DNA of 64,000 nt from Saccoglossus kowalevskii (taxonomy: Eukaryota; Hemichordata; Enteropneusta; Harrimaniidae). The notes beneath the pieces are model-generated. The model did not search any database. It had not been told where the DNA came from and saw nothing but the letters and a program-made list of their open reading frames with translations. Each line of letters starts with the position of its first letter. The stretch's first letter is position 1. Shown in pieces: positions 39,801 through 52,300 of this stretch. The stretch lies in contig NW_003137821.1 in assembly GCF_000003605.2 (NCBI RefSeq), positions 688,134 through 752,133 of the forward strand. Direction: 5' to 3'. The translations under genes and the position numbers were made by a program.

Positions 39801-41011
39801 GTGATACAGGTTCGAGTTGACATTTTTCGATGAGTAATTAGAAGATTGGCTGAATTTAATAAAAAGTCGTTCTTCTCTGACATTCTTCCACTTCACTATT
39901 AATGAAATCACTTTACTGAAACCAGGCAACTGGAAAGTGTGATTCATCTATGGCAGTAAAACTAAAGTGTATGTCAATTACGTTTAAGTGCTATTTTACA
40001 TCTCGATGGCCATGTCTATTTAGATTTTTCGGCCTTCCAGTGAATACCTTAAAATAAAATGCCGTTCCAGTAGTCATATTTATACAACACAGAAAAGCTG
40101 TCGTTAAAATTAAACGTGCTTCTATGTTAAATGAATTTTCAAAACACATGTTTATTTATATTTTTAAGAAGTACGAATTAATACCTAATATATTTCATGA
40201 ATTCCAGCGGCTGTTTTTGACATTGCATAAGCGATACATTTTTGGCAGTTAACGTGAAATCAATGAGTTAATGAAAGTAATATGGATGATCAAACACTGC
40301 GTTCATAGAATTGTTCACCTTTTTGAGTATGTAAATGTCAAAGTGGGCCTAGGATATCATTTAACATGCTCTATTTGGAGCGGGGCTAGCATTTATCTAA
40401 GTTTGTGATGTACATAAAAACGGCAAGATACCATGAAATATATTTGATATGTAGAATGTAGGTTCCCCGTTTACCCACTACCAAATTATCTTGCATTGAT
40501 TCATGTATATCACGACTGTTGCAGGTGCTTAACATGATACTTAACTTGTCTGTATTGTATAACCCAGACACCCGGGGACTAAAGATGCTTCATTCGTGAT
40601 GGACCACCCGTGCCACGTTTTAAGCGGTATGCTAGTCATTTAATTGTGCCGACAAATGGAACCTTTTAGACACGGTGAATAACTACTAACAATGTATATA
40701 TAACGCTTCAGTCTTAGTTTTGAAATATTGCACTTATCTGCAATCGTCGTCGGTATATTATTATTCTGGAGAATTTGTATTTTGCATTTTGAATCAAGGT
40801 TCTAACTTGAAACACATTCGATATAACGTGTATCAATGACTATTATTAATCGCTTCACAATCTTACCTGCAACGCCTAGTAAGAGCACGACTAGATATAG
40901 CAACACAATCGAGACTGTCTTTGCACTCGGAGCAACGTCATCTTTATCAGCTTTATCAATATGCCATATATCGTCCATGTTCGGGTACATATCGGGATCC
41001 AGTTCCGCCAT
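36849..41011 (-). CDS. Class A (rhodopsin-like) peptide-type GPCR, 4 exons, 379 aa
   Basis: A seven-helix plasma-membrane receptor signalling through G proteins; its ligand is unknown and a peptide is my inference. Exons: 41011-40867, 38391-38246, 37948-37848, 37596-36849; joins are phase 1, 0 and 2, all GT-AG, total 1140 bp including TAA. ATG sits in CCATGG, as in the paralogue at 61028. Acidic N-tail, residues 1-28. TM1 has GN at 49-50, TM2 has D78, TM3 begins near C106, which should pair with C196 in ECL2; NAS at 189 may be glycosylated. The DRY site reads DRL (130-132), with an intron inside the R codon, a classic GPCR position. TM6 has LLLP where CWxP is usual (P274), and NPxxY reads KPVVY (315-319). 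CC at 335-336 could be palmitoylated. The odd motifs suggest altered activation. The reading frame is intact and splice sites are good. Confidence 0.93.
39201..39965. repeat. Tandem duplication of about 370-400 bp inside intron 1 of receptor C
   Basis: Landmarks GTAAATGGA, TATTGTAT, TATGCGG, CAGGTTATT, CGTGAGA, AATTAGAAGATTG and TTTAATAAAA appear in order at 39203-39500 and again at 39609-39870. Identity is about 70-75 percent by eye with small gaps. It accounts for about 0.4 kb of this 2.5-kb intron. Confidence 0.85.
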
Positions 41012-41959
41012 GGTTATCAAGATGTTAGCAATTCCAGGCTAAATATCAATATAAAGTTAGGTTTGATTTTAGTGAATCTGGTCAGAGTGTGCTACATGCA
41101 CGCCCAGTTTATGCCGATGTATCAACTAGAAACAATCACGGAAAATGTGTTTAACGGAGCGTTGCTGCCTACTGAAGTCGTGTGACCAATGATCACGTTT
41201 TAGATGCACATCACACACCTCGCAGAAAGGGATCTTCCATTTTTTTCAAGGGTAATCACACCATCGGCTGTGTACGTCATTCACAGTGCCCTGCTGTTTG
41301 AAATCGCGGATACCGAATATGAATATAAAAATGCATGGTGGAAACGTGTTTATTTTCAGAACACATATCTGTCTATGATGACTATGTACGTGTATTTTAT
41401 ATCGTTTATGTATTTATTATCGTTTATTGAGTATTTTATGAATACAAGTAATTGGTATTATAGCATTGCCAATACCAGTGAATGTTATGACGTCATCCCT
41501 GCAGAAAAATGTTCTGGCACGATAGATTATAATAAACTGCAGCTTGGCTCAGAACAAGCTACTTTACAAGACTGTGTTGGGTGACAATTATGCAAGAAGA
41601 TAAATTTCAGCGTATAAAGCTGCTTTTAATATACATATAGGATTAAAACCAATTTTCATTTGTCGATAACTGTGGATTACATTACTCAAATATGACCATT
41701 AGTGCATGACGTCATTGTTTACTATGAGAAAACAATTATGCACCCCACAGTAGTGACGCGACAATGTGACAAACGTATGGCTTGTGTAGATGTCGAAAAA
41801 AATTAGAACTTTAGAAATTTAATGAGATCAAATGAATCTTAGAAAGAACGTTTGCTCGAAGGTATTGAAGACATGAAGTAAAAAATAAGAATACTGTATT
41901 TACTATTTTGTTTACAGTTAGCACATATGCTTCTATTAGAGAAAATACGCCATTAAAAA
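41012..41959. other. Upstream region of receptor C, with an unassigned 126-codon frame
   Basis: The minus-strand promoter of receptor C should lie just right of 41011; CAATATAAAG at about 41046 reads as a weak TATA-like box on the minus strand. A plus-strand frame, 41204-41584, is long for this AT level but is rich in Y, F, M and N. It shows no domain, and its later half, VYFISFMYLLSF, is only hydrophobic. I do not call it a gene. Confidence 0.4.
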
Positions 41960-42840
41960 ATATAACTGCAAGCAATGGTCAGGGTGGTTCCAAGTAGCTG
42001 TGGTTTAACAATTATAAATATTTAATGAAATAATGAAAATATAAGATTAACTGATATTTTATTCATATATATTCATATATATCAACAAAATTACAGCATC
42101 AGTTGCATATCCCTATCTGCAACAGTACTTGAGATATTATAGTTATGCATACTAATAAGGTCATATGACCATGTATAGTAATCTGAAACATTAGTCATAT
42201 CACATTGATCTCAACTAAGAACTCATTAGGTTTGTGCATTATCCCAGATCATCTATGTACCATTAAAATCTGTTGAATTGCACTTGTGAAACAAGTGTTA
42301 ATGCTTAAAATGGACTAATTCATATGCAAATTAATTTGCATGGATTCCTAGCACAAACTAATCATATCTTTGCAATATTCCAGGGCATCCATGTACCATG
42401 TTTCTTTGAAATGTAATTATTAAATGTATTAATTATTAGATGAATAATATGCATGGATATTAACCCAAAACATACCAGGTTTTATTGTAATGTGATGATT
42501 AGTACTTAAGATATCATTATGAAAATTAGGTAATTATTATGCATGGATTTTGATTCAAAACGAGGCACATTGTCCCAGAGCATATATGTAACACGTTTCA
42601 TCAAAATCCGATTAGTGGTTCTTCAGATATCAGTGAAAAATAACAGCTAACAATTTGTTAATTATCATGAAAATTAATATTCATGGAATTAATATGCATG
42701 AATTAATATTCATGGAATTAATATGCATGGATTTAATATGTATGGATTAATATGCATGGAATTAATATGTATGGAATTAATATGCATGGAATTAATATGT
42801 ATGGATTAAACCAAATCTGCACATTAGCAGAGCATCTATG
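41960..42840. repeat. Degenerate satellite of roughly 110-150-bp units
   Basis: Phrases recur in order about five times: TATGCATGGATT, then CAAAAC or GCACAAAC, then CCCAGAGCATCTATGTA-like, then TTTCATCAAAATC-like, then GATTAGTGGTTCTT-like, then GATATCA. Examples are at about 42230, 42330, 42450, 42540 and 42820. Spacing varies and units are heavily diverged. The array ends in a minisatellite built from its own first phrase. Confidence 0.7.
42668..42812. repeat. Minisatellite, about 15-bp unit
   Basis: Roughly ten copies of AATATGCATGGAATT-like units, alternating between GCATGG, GTATGG and TTCATGG forms. The unit equals the first phrase of the surrounding satellite, so it probably arose by local slippage within one satellite unit. 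Confidence 0.9.
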
Positions 42841-42849
42841 CATCAAGTT

Positions 42850-45074
42850 ACACACACAAACACAAACAATACAGACACACTAACTGCAAAGACTCCCATT
42901 GTGTGCGAAATGAAATCTACATTGCATGTATTTGCCAAATCTCTGACTGAATGACAATTCGTGGAAAAGGCGTAAGCCCCGTGGTTGTTTGCACCTGCCC
43001 AACATGTTGCTATCGCAACTGCATACATGCCTTAGACTCGTTTCAAGGTTTCAAATACCCAACGTTTAACAAGTATATTGTATTTCTCTTGGGTTATTGT
43101 TCGGACGTTGAACGCGTTTCTAACAGTTGTTGAAGATTGTTTTTATTTCTCTGATAAAGATATATGATAATAAGGTTATTAACAAAATATCGCCGAAATG
43201 TATGACCACGTACATCACACTCTTCGGCATATGTGCTCCGAGATTATGTGGTTTGCATCATCGTTGATCCGATGATGAGATCAAGAGGCCACATATAGTA
43301 CAATGACATGAGTACATTAACGAAAATCTTTGTAGTGTTCGGCGCCATAGGTTACAGGGCTAGGCGTGTAATATTGCTCATTGCTGTCTTTAAGGCGAGT
43401 ATGTCTTCTTATTGTATTTACAACAATCGTTACTCTTGGTTAATTTAATATACCCAATAACCTGATGATACGACTACGCACAAGGGAAATTTCGTGGTCG
43501 GGTGATGTGGGTAGGCTGTCAGCGTACATTCGATCGCAACGTACAGCGTACCGATCGAGGTGTACCATGATGTCGCCTTCACGGACACACCACATTATAT
43601 CTCCTCAGATATAACTGAATCGCTCAGTCAAGATTGAAATGAATATCATGCCTATTTCACCTCCATTGGCGATAGACGGCAAATTTATTGGTCTTCGCAA
43701 CCCTATAATATAATAAATTTCCCATCATCCAACTCGAATACTAAACTCAACCACACTTCTTCCTCTATAACCAACGATTTTGTTAGTTTAAACATACACT
43801 GAATTGATTCTGTATGACACAAGTATATGTTGGTTGCACATGTTTTGTTCTTGTCTATCGACTCACTTTGTTATTCGACAATAAATTCAGCAATTGCCTC
43901 GCTGACTCGAGACGTCTGCATGTGTGAAATGCTGACAGCTGGTAATGAAAGACAATGTGGGCAATTTGAAGAATGTCACAGATACGACATCTTGTATCAT
44001 TTTGTATATTATGCGGAATGAAGGGATTTTGAGAAATAATAAAATTCAGGCCGTTAACAGAAAATCGTATTGCCGTGATGTGTGTCATAACGAGGTTGTC
44101 ACGGGTCATTGGCGAATTAGATTATGGTGTCATCTGAGACATGGTGAAAAAAGGACATCCATTACACACAATCCATCTGTCGTCTGAATCATTTTCTATA
44201 TTAAATTATGGTAAACTCGTGATTATACCTTGGACACGCATCGAATCTAAATTCGCATATACGTGCCCAATTGGATATATATAATATAAGAATTCGTACA
44301 GTGTCAATTTCGCTTGATGTGTGTTAATGGCGGCTATGTACGCTGAATAACTGGCTTTATTTATTGTTTGAATGTCTCGGAGAGTATTTCAAACAATAAG
44401 AAAGTGTTCATCTTTTCGGCGAACATAGTGTTGTCATTTTGTGAATTAGTGAGTTATATTATGGTAATTAAAAGCAGAAATATAATGTATCAGCAAACAT
44501 ATAGGTGTACATTATATACATTAAAACATTCCTCAAAACTCTCAGCCGTTGTGTTTATTGTGCGCACACCGTTATAGTTACGGTGGTACGCAGGTATCTT
44601 TACTTTAACAACAGATATAAACGCAATTCTCAAAAATAACAATCATTTGATATGTAATAGGCGTACTCTACACCTATGGGTGATGTTCTTTAGCAATACA
44701 ATGTAGTGATGCCACAAAAGGCTGACAGAAAATGCAAACAAATGTCATAATGATTTATGGTATACAATTTTGTAATTTATAAAGCTGTCTCCTCGAATAG
44801 CAAATTACGATTGCGAGACGGGTCGTTGTTATATAGTTCATTTTGTTTAATCTGCTCGAACGATTCGTTCACTAGTCGAATGACGTTTCATATAATATTT
44901 TATTATCAAAACCGATAAATTACCAATATATGACAGAATACTGGCGACAATTCATTAATATATTATTCTATCCATCGATATATACTGCTCTTACTGGGTG
45001 ATGTAGTCTCACCAGTCATAAATGTCGACTATAAATGGAAAGTGTTAGAATTTACTGCATGTAGTTAACGAAAT
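42850..45074. other. Non-coding stretch in unit C
   Basis: No gene seen; several overlapping short frames at 43827-44187 lie on both strands and look random. Confidence 0.45.
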
Positions 45075-45145
45075 GTCGACTCACTGCCACACAGCACGGT
45101 GTATATCAATGTAAATCATGTAAGACAGGAATAAGCTGACGTTAT
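45075..45145. repeat. Duplicated block, unit C copy (partners 11900-12010 and 26357-26420)
   Basis: CACAGCACG, TATATCAATGTAAATC and GGAATAAGCT in the shared order; TAGTTAACGA upstream matches unit A. Confidence 0.8.
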
Positions 45146-48100
45146 TCAAGCGTCACCGACTATGTTAGTTATATTAGTTGTTCAAGTACACCTGTGTTCA
45201 TTCTTTGTATTGAGTGTATATTTCTACACGTTACATGCGTGCCAATAACTTTAATGCAACTAAAAATACCAACAAAACATTATAACTTAAAACGTAAGTC
45301 GGCTAATATTGAGCTGTTGTAACAATTGTGTGCCAACATACATCAAGTATTGAGTACATTCAGGCATGTGCGCTTCTTTTCTGCGGATGCATTGTGTTCT
45401 GAAATAAACACGACTGAATCGGTTTTATTTATTTCCCATACGTGCGTACCTTAGCCACTATACAGCGCGAATCTTTGTGTAAGTCCTCAGATATTGTGTA
45501 CACGGAAACGCATAACATGTTACAAAAAACTACTACACCATACATTAATTGACGCTTTTTTTAATAATGATAACAGGCGATAGTCTGTGAATATTGTGCA
45601 TGTTACACTATAACGTACTTATATATTCTAGCCACGTAAGACAATCATCAGTTCTACGTACACTAAACATCATAAATATCAAAGCAGTGTACACATGCAT
45701 TTTTTTATTTGAATGATTAAATCTATATCTAAATTCAACCAAAATATGTCGGCATTTTAGTGTTATATATTTACGAAAACCAAGTATATTTATCATTCCG
45801 GAATCAGACGTTCTTGCAATGGAATGTATCTACTAGCCAAAAGTCATCGCATTTATATTGTTTATTATTAAAATGATTATATAATCTATATTGAGAAAGA
45901 TTATTTAAAGACCGATAGTCTTTACTCGATGGCAATTCACCACAATTCCTATGCCACAATAAATGTGATCTCAATAAATAACAAACTATCATTATATTTG
46001 TATTGGCTGGAATACTTGTTAAGTTCGAGTCCTTCAAGTTCACGCACACACACGTAGATTGAAGGTTTGAAACGAAATAATTTAAAAAATAATCCTGGCA
46101 ATTCTTCATGAGCTAAAACGACAGTTCTAGATTAAACCAACTCAAAATACGTTGTCAATAGTTTGATGAGTTCATCTGTCAATATTCAATAATATAACAG
46201 ATTACTGTAAACTGAGTACATGTAATATATCGCATATGCACACATTTCTCCAGAGAAATCGACATTTCCATGCCGTAATCTAGAAATAACAATAATCTAC
46301 TCAAGAACACTGTCTAATTTGTGGCAGCTGCGAAACGAACAAGTAATGCAACACCGACGCGCATATGCTAGGTAAATAAATAATGAGTATCGTATATATC
46401 ATACTGGGTTGATACTCGCTCGTAATCAATAACACGTTGTACCCTTCTTGATTATTCCTTTGCATATCGTAACGTACGTTATCTGAATGCGTAAAAACAT
46501 GTACAGATAGTGATTAAATCACTTGCAATTTAAAATCCACATGGAAATTTTAAATAACGAATTTTGCATAGCATTTGATTTCCCTATGGCAGTGATTTGT
46601 AATCTGTATACTGTAAGACTGACGATGTGTAACTAATTGCATGATGTATTTATTTTGGCATTTATCGTCTAATCACATGTGTGTACGACTTGGGGAATCC
46701 TCTGGGAATTCACAATCTAGTGGTTGATGCCACTATACTCGTTTCGATGCCGTAACCCCATTATAATAATTCAAACCGCCATGCCATTAAAGCCGCGAAA
46801 ACTGAGTAATTTAGTTCAGAATGACGTGCGTAGAATTGAAGAAGAGCGCCTATATTTGTGTGATAGTTATATATACCTCATGCACAAAAAGCAAGCGAGT
46901 TCCTTCTGAGTGTGGGGAGTCACAAGACCCTCAAACAGAAATCCATTCTTTGAGTACTGCCCCGATGATCATAGTATCTGTAACAGTGGACACGATGATC
47001 GGATAAAAGGAACACAACAAACAAGTCACATCAGATATTTACGTCTGAGGAATATTTAAATGTACGATAAAACAAGGTACTAATGAACATACGATTATAT
47101 CACGATATTCGCATAACGGACATCTATAAAGCGTTGACAGGCACTTTGTGAGCTATAATGGACACATGTTTCAATGCAACATCGTCGTACACTGACGGCG
47201 TTGAATATCTCTATATCATGCATTTGTTGCGGAAATTGGATTCCAAATTTAGTTCGCGGGATTTGACATTCAAATAGAGAGACGCCACTAAGAAATATGT
47301 ATGTGCATACACGGAAATAGCTGTAACAGCGCAACGCATCACCACAGACTCTGACGATTTTCACAAACAGAAGATGTACTGTTACCCTACAGCACATGAC
47401 CATTCGTCAGTTTTCTGAAAAAAACACGGCTTTCACCAGAATATCACAATTTGACAGTAACACTAGATTCCATTTTACATGTTTTTATGAGACATTTATA
47501 TCGATCGCATGTTTATCATATGATGCATATTTAACGTTTATTTACATACATATATATTAAGAACAACGGAGACATAATTAATACGCGTACACGCACAGTG
47601 TCTTCTATTTTTAGCATTTATAGTATTTCATGTATAAAATCCCGGTAATTGAAGTGCTACAATAAACAGCGTGTGTACATTTGCATATGCGTAAATCAAT
47701 TTACCCGATCGTATTCGTAATGCCATGGCCATGCATTTAAAATACCACATACCACAGAGTGAGTAGGTGTCATAATAAATATTGTGGGAATTAGAAAATC
47801 AGACAGGGCAATTCTCCCCTCAATAGTGAATTTCAACTAATCAAATTTAGATATCTTAAAACAAAATAATCATTTTAGGTATCATATTATTTTCCGAACA
47901 TGAATGACTTATGTCAGCAATCAACGCATGGGGATGTTATAATATGTCACAGATTTCAGCCTAGTACATATCACAGCATGTCACATCTAATTAACATAAT
48001 ACAAATACAGGAAGAGTGTGATTACTCAGTTTAATAAAAAAAGAAATTGTTGTTTATTCTGCTGCCAAACTATTCCTTGTCCCCTACATATAAATCTCAT

Positions 48101-49059
48101 TTTATTAAACTTTTAAATGACTTATCGAGATTTGTAAGATGAAGTATTTCTGTAATTAAATTAGAGAGAAACGAATTAATCTAATTTAATTGTAAAAAAG
48201 GTGTCAATGAAATAAAACGATTTGTATATTTGTGGCATGCGGTAAATCAATCACTCAGTTCATCTACATTGCAGGCTGCTACCCTGATTATCGCCAAAGG
48301 CAGGCTAAATGTAATTTGTAATCACTATGCGAATGTGCGAATAATAACAATCTGCACTCTCCTCACGTTTTCGACATGAACAATATCCATGATATTCAAA
48401 AAAATAAGCAAATAAAATAACAATTTTAAATTGCCAGGAACATTTGTAAATGACCCTCGCATAATTGAAGGTCATGAATTATTGAATATAACTATAAAAG
48501 TAAGCTCACTGCAAAACTTTGATAACAGGTTTTTTGATATTGTTTACGTCTTTGGCAGAGAATACAATATATTATTATACATCTGCCACCGTAACGCGAT
48601 AAGTTACAGCGTGCCGTAATTTCGTGGTATTTCACAGAGTATTTTCATCCTACAATATAAGGAAATGCGAATGCCAAATATGGAATGATTACGCGCTTAA
48701 GTGTCCTCTAATAATAAAAACAAACATGGCTGCTCCCAGGGTTTGACTCGACTCCACACAAAGAAGTTCGCTGATTCTGTTCAATTTTGTTTGGGATTTC
48801 AGTATGTATAATAATAAGGTTATTAATAATTAATAACTTCATAATTCTGTTACTACATAAAAAAGTAATTTTAGAGCACATGCAAATTCATATCTCGTGA
48901 CACGATGATTGATATGCATGAAATACATGTGTTATGTGACATTAAAATCCCATTCCTGATCGCAACAATGTTTTCTTTCCGCAGGAGTAAAGTTGTATAA
49001 CAATAAACAACAAATGTTATAAAGTTGTGATGTAATTGCCATCTAATTCAATGCGTTAA
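45146..49059. other. Non-coding stretch
   Basis: No gene, RNA gene or clear repeat recognised. Frames such as 45804-46109 and 47095-47403 on the minus strand show no domain. Confidence 0.45.
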
Positions 49060-49373
49060 AGCGGGAATTGAGTCCCTAGCGACGATAACAACACACGCTA
49101 AAAAGGCTCATGGTTAGACATAGTTGTCTGTAAACAATTACATGTTATGGCCATCTGACGCTTGCGAAGGTGACGACTCCCCCGNNNNNNNNNNNNNNNN
49201 NNNNNNNNNNNNNNNNNNNNNNNNNNNNNNNNNNNNNNNNNNNNNNNNNNNNNNNNNNNNNNNNNNNNNNNNNNNNNNNNNNNNNNNNNNNNNNNNNNNN
49301 NNNNNNNNNNNNNNNNNNAAACAATTACATGTTATGGCCATCTGACGCTTGCGAAGGTGACGACTCCCCCGCT
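49060..49373. mobile_element. Miniature TTAA transposon, copy 1 (contains a gap)
   Basis: The element starts at AGCGGG after TTAA (49056-49059) and ends CCCCCGCT before TCAA, a one-base change from TTAA. It matches copy 2 at 56566-56722 in reverse orientation: AATTGAGTCCC, GCGACGATAACAAC, ACACGCTAAAAA, GGCTCATG and GTGACGACTCCCCCGCT. Compared with copy 2 it lacks about 26 bp of its left end, exactly between two GCGGG words, as if one was lost by slippage. TTAA targets and AGCGGG ends suit Kolobok- or piggyBac-type non-autonomous elements. Allowing for the gap artefact, the true element is probably near 130 bp. Confidence 0.8.
49185..49318. other. Assembly gap (134 N), probably spurious
   Basis: The 53 bp before the gap (49132-49184) and the 53 bp after it (49319-49371) are identical. 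Two overlapping contig ends were probably left unmerged, so the N and one copy may not exist. Frames running through the gap are not real. Confidence 0.85.
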
Positions 49374-52300
49374 TCAAGATAATTCCCAAATAAGTAAATC
49401 TTCTCTTTATGTTTATAAATAACTTTGAGCAACAGTGACGAATCAGTATACTAGTTATGCAACTAGACTAGGTAATGGCGGCAAGGGACACTACATCAAC
49501 ATGCTACATGCGTGTATATGTTTTGTGACAGGTGATTCACAGGAGATTCGCAACTATAAATAAAAAAATATCACATTTGCTTACATGAAACTCTAGGAAA
49601 TAAACTACATATCATTTTTTTACTAAGATCAAGGATAGGTGTTGTCAATTTTAGGTGAGCCGCTAAGATAATAAGGCAGAAATAGTCCCTTGTTATTACC
49701 AGTCACTACGCGCAACCGCACATGCATATGTTTTTTCCATGTACACAAATAGATCTAGTAGTATAAGTAACAACTGTATATAATCTAAAGTACATTTCAA
49801 GGTAAACTTTATATTTGAATGATATTGTTAAATTATTTGTATTCTCAACTGCATACTAGTAATATGTCAAATGCGAACGCAAGATTAAACATCCATTATC
49901 AAATGTAGATGTTGCTCTAGTAAAATTGGAGACCTGACGAAGCTCCGAAAGTATTGCGTTACAGTGTCGATTATTGCAATAATAACACTGGTAATATCTT
50001 CTCCATCATTGTCAAAATATGTGATTCCGATACGTACGTATAAAATACATATTATTATGTTGCTATATACGAGATGTGATTAAGGTATTTAATAACTCTA
50101 TATTTACATACCACGCTAAATAACTATCCACCCGTTGATCTGTTTACGTCGTATGAGAACACGAACACACGACGACTGGCAGCAATGGACAAAACAACTG
50201 ACAAGTACACTACATGCCATAATCAACGATCTTTCTCTCCAAAACCTGTTTTAATTATTTAGACAAAACGATAAAACGTTTACAAATGGTATATTTGGTA
50301 AATATAACATTCGTCTAATATTAAATTTGGAATTTTAATTAGCAAATAGGACAAACCAAAGCTGATTAACCCATTTATATGTGCAACACATATGCTGATT
50401 ACAGTGAGATCTATATGTCTGTCAATCAAATGAATGCATTCCATGACGGTATGGATATGTATCCCTTTGATGACAGTTATCAGGATTTATTTATATTATA
50501 CACTGCATTGATAACTTTCGCATTGATATTAAAACTCCCCAGGTACTGAAACCAATTTGTTACTTCAGACTTTATCGATAACTCAATCCTACTCTATACG
50601 GTTATCGTAAATCTGTATATTCGTGTCTAGTTGTTATATCGGTACATGCCACGTGCAAACATATCGATGGTTATGCGCTATATTGAAGAAACACATCGAT
50701 TAGTTATGGCTTTTACAAATTAAACTAAAAATATATTGGTGAAACGTTCATTTACAATTAAAAATTGATAGGTTATTCTAATTATTGATTCGGCCGAGTT
50801 AATAAAAATACATTAAAAGAAAAGAATATTTGTTTAGTTAATTTCATTTTAAAATATTACAAGATTATTATTATTTTATCGAACATATAATCAAATACAT
50901 AGTCTTTCTTATACAATTAGTGACCGTCCGCTTCTCTCATCCTTCAATTACACATTTCACTAATAATAATAAATTAAAGGTTTACGACAGTCAGTTACAT
51001 CAGTTATATTATGCTGTAATAAATTCATGAAAACAAACAAAAACTAACAATTAAATTTCAAATATAAATATGCTACTTTATTAGCTGCCAGATCAAGTAA
51101 TACTAATAATTATTTAAGCATAAAAAAATGTCAATGTTAGTATGACTGCATTTTTAGGAAGTTATAAAGCAATATATCATTGAATGACCTATTTTGACAA
51201 GCCAGCTTTACATTTCAAAGGCTTTACTTTTCCGGGGAATACTGAAAAGTAATGCAAATAGCCGAGCAATGTTACGTGCGTGTAGAAATGTGGACCTTTA
51301 TTATTAATAATCCGATATTTGTAAATGATACATATATTAACTAAGCGTGACAGTTCAATGGGTAAAACATGAATTGAGTAACTGAAAGGCGATTACATTA
51401 TGTATTTTATATTGTAATTGATAGTATCCATATGTAAGACAGAATAAGCTATTCCGTAAGGTTAGAAAAACATAAATTCATATCATCACAGTAAGTCACG
51501 TGATTTGTGTTCATGTACGCCGGGGGATTCAAGAGGCGAGACATAGCACATAATATTCAAATTACCACTGTTTGTTTTCAACGATGACATTTCATTTTAT
51601 ACATGAATTCACATTTATCCATCTCAGAACGTGATTAAAGCATTGTTTTTAACAATCGACTTTGTGAAGATAGTTCACGTGAAATATCCTCATAAGGCAG
51701 TTAGACGTCAAGAGACGTTGCCGCGCGGCCAGAAATATGTGTTCGATGCGTTACCACAGAAACGGAAATTGTCAATTGTTTCACCTTTTGTATGTTTTGC
51801 ATAGCTGGTATTTGCATGTACATATGTTCTGAAAGGTTTGATTGCCTGAATCCGTATGCGCGTGACTGACTGACTGACTGTTTTGTTGCTTTCTAGGTTT
51901 TCCAAATAAACGGCAATTCACGATCATATTGGCATTTACAACAATTTATTATAGAAGTATTCTGTACCAAAGTCTTCAGAAGAAAACTCGAAATAAAGCC
52001 CATAATTATTTAAATTAAAATGATATTGAATAAACTTAGTATTCATTAATCATTTATTAACAGACTAAATAATGAAAAATTATCATTTTGAATAATCAGC
52101 CGTGTACGTAAATTTGAAACCTTCTCTTCCATCAACTATCAGAGAGTTTGCCAACCAACGGTGACTTCGATGTCGGATGACAAATCGTATTTGTTGCATT
52201 TATAACCCACCTTCGTCGGTTTGTCGAATTGAAATACAAAATTCAAACTCGTAACCACCGGCCACTCCTATAGTTTCCAATTAATATCTACATATATAAT

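Noticed and set aside
41204-41584. 126-codon plus-strand frame upstream of receptor C
   Set aside because: Composition is that of AT-rich random sequence, with no domain, splice sites or homology to duplicated units.
49124-49389. Frames spanning the 134-N gap on both strands
   Set aside because: Most of their length is N; they exist only because N was translated.
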